38,811 nt of DNA from Thermoplasmata archaeon. Its GTDB lineage: Archaea; Thermoplasmatota; Thermoplasmata; Lutacidiplasmatales; UBA184. Shown here piece by piece: positions 35,427 through 38,811 of the stretch. A program made the translations under genes and the position numbers. The stretch spans positions 1 through 38,811 of the forward strand of contig JAKIWH010000008.1 of the NCBI GenBank assembly GCA_022750125.1, written 5' to 3'. Numbering within the stretch: position 1 is the stretch's first letter; the number at the start of each line of letters is the position of its first letter. The notes under the pieces are model-generated. The model worked only from the letters and a program-made list of their open reading frames with translations, was not told the origin of the DNA and made no database searches.

Positions 35427-36509
35427 CTAGCCGGCGAGATTCTCCCCGACGATCCGGTCGAACTCGGCGGGCTTGGGTGGCCAACCTTCCCGCATGTACG
35501 CGAGGAACCCCTCACGCGTGGGGAGGAGCAGCGCCTCGTTCGTGCGGCGCTCGAGACCGATGCTCGAAACGTACCGATCGACAAGAGCATGGCGCGCGCC
35601 GAAGTGCGCCGGCAGCACCTCGGTGGCGTCGGGCAGGGCGAGGAGCTTCGTGCGCAAGCTCTCCCACAGCAGCTCGGGGTCCCCGTCCGCGAGGTCGGTG
35701 CGTCCGCAGGATCCGATGAGCAACGTGTCTCCCGTGAACACCCTTCCGGCGGAGCGCAGGGAGAGGTGATCGCGGGTGTGGCCCGGGGTCTCGAGGACTC
35801 GGAGCGCGTGGGACCCGAACCGGAGCTCCTCCCCCTCCGTCAGTCCTCGATGCGGGTACTGCGCGGGGGAGCGGTGGGAGAGGTAGATGGGCGCGCCCGT
35901 GCGCGCGGCGAGAGCCGCGTGACCCGCCCGGTGGTCCGCGTGCGTGTGCGTCTCCACGATCGCGCCGAGCCGCCATCCCCGGTCGGCGAGCAGCGCGAGG
36001 TACGGCTCAGGCTCGGCCCCGGGGTCGAGCATCACCGCGACCTTCTCGTCGACGTCGGCGAGCAGGTAGGCGAGGCAGCCGGTCTCGAGCCGCGGGAGTT
36101 GGAGGAGCAAGAGTCCGTCCGGGGCGTCGGGAGGGGCGTAACGGCCGACCTCGGGGGCAACGAGGCGCGCATACTCCTCGATCCCGCCCTCGAGCGAGGC
36201 GGAGCGCGGAAAGCCCGAGGCGCACAACAGCTTCGCGGCGCTAGCTCCCTCCTCGCCGTAGTGGCCGTACGCGACGATCCGGCGATCCTTAGGAAGCTCC
36301 TCGAGGCGAGAGGGAAGTTCTGCTAGCGGGATCGCCCGGTCGCCCTCGATTCGCGCATACGTCCGCTCCGCCGTGGGCCGGACGTCGAGGAGGAGAGGAC
36401 GGTCACTTCCCGCCAGATATCGCCGCAACTCGTCGGCGCGGATCCGCTCGCACTCGCCCGGGCTAACGGTGCGAGGGAACGGGTGGGGCGGCTCGCCAGC
36501 CGATGGCAT
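35427..36509 (-). CDS. Rhodanese-like + metallo-beta-lactamase-fold protein (ETHE1/persulfide dioxygenase-like)
   Basis: N-terminal LLLDVRPTAER...IPLAELPSRL; THTHADHRAGH, TPGHTRDHLSL, FTGDTLLIGSCGRTDL. Confidence 0.9.
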   Translation of the reverse strand: MPSAGEPPHPFPRTVSPGECERIRADELRRYLAGSDRPLLLDVRPTAERTYARIEGDRAIPLAELPSRLEELPKDRRIVAYGHYGEEGASAAKLLCASGFPRSASLEGGIEEYARLVAPEVGRYAPPDAPDGLLLLQLPRLETGCLAYLLADVDEKVAVMLDPGAEPEPYLALLADRGWRLGAIVETHTHADHRAGHAALAARTGAPIYLSHRSPAQYPHRGLTEGEELRFGSHALRVLETPGHTRDHLSLRSAGRVFTGDTLLIGSCGRTDLADGDPELLWESLRTKLLALPDATEVLPAHFGARHALVDRYVSSIGLERRTNEALLLPTREGFLAYMREGWPPKPAEFDRIVGENLAG

Positions 36510-36661
36510 CGGTCAGGCTGTACGGTTGGGACCTTATCTCCCTCCGGATACGGCGCTCCTCCCGTCGCCGGGGTTCCGCCAAGAGTTCGTCGATCGCCGA
36601 ACTTCCCGTTCGTTTCCGGGCAAATCGTTAAGTCCGATACCGGCGCTTTTCGCCGCCCTAG

Positions 36662-38068
36662 ATGGGAGACGTAGCCCGGTCCTCCCCCCCCGACGCGGTG
36701 GACCCCTCCTCCGCCGAAGCGGAGGCGAACCAGACGGTCGAGCTCGGACGCCGGGCCGTGCGGCTCGCGCGGTTCTACCACGGCAAGTTCGAGACGGTCC
36801 CGTCGGTCCCGGTTCGCAGCCTCGAGGATTTCGCCGTCTGGTACACGCCCGGCATCGCCGCGGTCTCGGAGGAGATCCGCCAGGAGCCGGAGCTCTCGTT
36901 CGACCTTACCGGACGCTGGAACACGATCGCGATCGTGACCGACGGGAGCCGTGTCCTCGGCCTGGGGGACATCGGCCCTGAGGCGGCGATGCCGGTGATG
37001 GAGGGGAAAGCGCTCCTCTTCCGTACCCTGGGAGGCGTGAACGCGGTCCCGCTCCCCCTCGCGGTCAGTTCTCCCGAGGAGCTCGTGGAGACGGTGCTGC
37101 ATCTCGCTCCCGCCTTCGGCGGGATCAATCTCGAGGATATCGCCTCGCCGAAATGCTTCCACATCCTCGAAGAGCTCGCGCGCCGGCTTCCCATCCCCGT
37201 CTGGCACGACGACCAGCTCGGGACGGCGGCCGCGACCGTCGCGGGACTCCTGAACGCCCTCAAGCTCACCGACCGCTCGCTCGGGGAGGTCCGGACGGTC
37301 CTGCTCGGCGCGGGGGCCGCGAACCTCGTCACCGCGCGGCTCCTGGTCGCGCTCGGCCACGACCCCCACCGGCTCACGGTGGTGGACCACAAGGGGATCC
37401 TCGACGCGGACCGGGAGGACCTCGACGAGCTCATGCTGCGTAACCGCTGGAAGTACAAGCTCGCGCTCCAGACGCTCGGGGGCGGCCGAAGGGGCTCGCT
37501 CTCCGACGCGCTCGTCGACGCCGACGTGCTGGTCGCCGCCTCCACGCCGGACCCAAACACGGTGAAGCCCGAAATGGTGCGCTCGATGCGGGCGCGACCG
37601 ATCGTGTTCGCCCTTGCGAACCCTGTCCCCGAGATCTGGCCCACGACCGCGCGGGAGGCGGGGGCCGCGATCGTCGCGACCGGGCGGGGAGATTTCCCGA
37701 ACCAGGTGAACAACTCCCTCGTCTTCCCCGCCGTCTTCCGCGGCGTCCTCGACGCGCGGGCGAGCCGCATCCCCGACGAGATCGTGCTCGCGGCGGCGAA
37801 GGAGCTCGCCCGGCACGCGGCCGAGCGGGGGCTCACGCCCGAGCACCTCCTTCCCACGATGGAGGAGCGGGAGGTGTTCCCGTTCGTCGCTGCCGCGGTG
37901 GCCACCGAGGCGGTACGGCTCGGCATCGCCCGCCGCAAGCTCTCGCACGAGGAGTTCCTCGCCCAGGCCCGCGAGCGGATGTCGCGACCGGCGGCCCTGT
38001 CGAAGGCGCTCACCGACGCCGGACTTATCCACCCGATGCCCGATGAGCCGAGGGAGGGAGTCGAGTGA
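36662..38068 (+). CDS. NAD(P)-dependent malic enzyme
   Basis: YTPGIAAVSEEIR, VTDGSRVLGLGDIGPEAAMPVMEGKALLF, INLEDI, PVWHDDQLGTAAATVAGLLNALK, ALANPVPEI, NQVNNSLVFPAVFRG. Confidence 0.96.
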   Translation: MGDVARSSPPDAVDPSSAEAEANQTVELGRRAVRLARFYHGKFETVPSVPVRSLEDFAVWYTPGIAAVSEEIRQEPELSFDLTGRWNTIAIVTDGSRVLGLGDIGPEAAMPVMEGKALLFRTLGGVNAVPLPLAVSSPEELVETVLHLAPAFGGINLEDIASPKCFHILEELARRLPIPVWHDDQLGTAAATVAGLLNALKLTDRSLGEVRTVLLGAGAANLVTARLLVALGHDPHRLTVVDHKGILDADREDLDELMLRNRWKYKLALQTLGGGRRGSLSDALVDADVLVAASTPDPNTVKPEMVRSMRARPIVFALANPVPEIWPTTAREAGAAIVATGRGDFPNQVNNSLVFPAVFRGVLDARASRIPDEIVLAAAKELARHAAERGLTPEHLLPTMEEREVFPFVAAAVATEAVRLGIARRKLSHEEFLAQARERMSRPAALSKALTDAGLIHPMPDEPREGVE

Positions 38069-38589
38069 CGCACCCTGGCGGTTCCTCCGCTGCCTCGCAC
38101 GGAGCCGAGGACCGGATCCGGCTTAGGCCGGCCCGCCGCGAGGACCTTCCGCACCTCGTGCCGCTGCTGCTTCGGCTGAAGCGGCTCAACGAGGAGTTCG
38201 ACCCGCTCCTCAAGGTCCGCGCCGACGCCGAAGAGCGTGCGCAGGCGGTCCTGGAGGCGGACCTCGAGAACCCCCAGTCCGTGCTGCTCGCGGCCGAGGG
38301 AAGCGGGGCGGACCACGGGAAGCTCGTGGGCATCGTGCGAGCGACGGTGCGGGAGCGGCCGTTCTACACGCCCGAGAAGGAGGGCGTCATCCTCGACATC
38401 TACCTCCTACCGCTCTACCGACGCCACGGCGTCGGCGAGTACCTCCTCGAGGAGACGACCCGGCGGCTCGCGGAGCGGGGCGCGGGCATCGTGACCGCCG
38501 AGTTCCCCACCCAGAACGAGATTGCGGCGCGGTTCTACGCGAAACGGGGCTTCCGCCCGATCACCGCCCTCCACGCGCGGACGCTCTGA
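38065..38589 (+). CDS. GNAT-family N-acetyltransferase
   Basis: IRLRPARREDLPHLVPLL, VILDIYLLPLYRRHGVGEYLLEETTRRLAERG, ARFYAKRGFRP. Confidence 0.9.
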   Translation: MTHPGGSSAASHGAEDRIRLRPARREDLPHLVPLLLRLKRLNEEFDPLLKVRADAEERAQAVLEADLENPQSVLLAAEGSGADHGKLVGIVRATVRERPFYTPEKEGVILDIYLLPLYRRHGVGEYLLEETTRRLAERGAGIVTAEFPTQNEIAARFYAKRGFRPITALHARTL

Positions 38590-38609
38590 GCTTCCCCCGG
38601 GCTCCGGAC

Positions 38610-38635
38610 CGCGACGGCGGTGCGGCCCCGTCGCG
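38610..38635 (+). terminator. Candidate hairpin after the GNAT gene (CGCGACGG/CCGTCGCG)
   Basis: Perfect 8-bp inverted repeat with 10-nt loop; orientation inferred from the upstream gene; no strong T-tract. Confidence 0.35.
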
Positions 38636-38670
38636 CACTTTCAAGTAGTGCCCCGCCTCGCTTCCCTCGC

Positions 38671-38811
38671 ATGACACCGCGCGCGACTGCACCGTCAGCA
38701 GCCAAGTACCTCCGCCGTGGCAAGGTGAAGGAGGTCTGGGAGCTCTCCCCGAACGAGCTCGAGTTCCGGTTCACGAACGACATCTCGGTGTTCGACAAGC
38801 ACATCCCGAGC
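38671..38811 (+). CDS. purC: Phosphoribosylaminoimidazole-succinocarboxamide synthase (partial)
   Basis: AAKYLRRGKVKEVWELSPNELEFRFTNDISVFDKHIPS is the PurC N-terminus. Confidence 0.93.
   Translation, partial: MTPRATAPSAAKYLRRGKVKEVWELSPNELEFRFTNDISVFDKHIPS

Noticed and set aside
36323-38032. 569-aa minus-strand ORF
   Set aside because: Antisense to the malic enzyme; no family-like motifs
1-38811. tRNA genes, insertion sequences or prophage
   Set aside because: No cloverleaf, transposase motif, terminal repeat or phage structural gene was recognised by eye; a tool scan could still find one

Overview
This is a GC-rich archaeal chromosomal window. The L7Ae/S28e/L24e/NDK cluster, an archaeal 7S SRP RNA, a type II methionine aminopeptidase, split MetE genes and TATA-like boxes about 25 nt upstream of start codons all point to archaea. 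A Thermoplasmata-type lineage is my guess and is not proven. Genes are densely packed, often with GTGA/ATGA overlaps. Left to right they are: partial flavin reductase, ABC-2 exporter, (a/a)6-barrel glycosidase, CARF-like/wHTH regulator, degenerate glycerate-2-kinase-like protein, MFS transporter, HxlR regulator, HerA-like ATPase with a possible C-terminal nuclease-fold domain, ThpR, large surface protein, SHMT, thioesterase, MOSC protein, SRP RNA, a beta-propeller/DppB permease fusion with two DppC paralogues, coiled-coil/KaiC-like ATPase, TyrRS, L7Ae-S28e-L24e, a split membrane-anchored Cas4-like nuclease, methyltransferase, NDK, Sua5-like, MAP, MetE halves, MBL/rhodanese, malic enzyme, GNAT and partial PurC. 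The most interesting signals are: (1) a Cas4-like nuclease whose 4Fe-4S/PD-(D/E)XK motifs are divided between two overlapping ORFs, each carrying a TM helix; (2) a PQQ-type beta-propeller fused to an oligopeptide ABC permease, followed by two DppC paralogues with no binding protein or ATPase nearby; (3) an SRP RNA with a non-canonical helix 8 tetraloop; (4) a CARF-like regulator beside a tandem-repeat promoter; (5) a HerA-like ATPase with a possible nuclease tail. No CRISPR array, tRNA or transposon was recognised. All calls come from reading the sequence; no database search was run.
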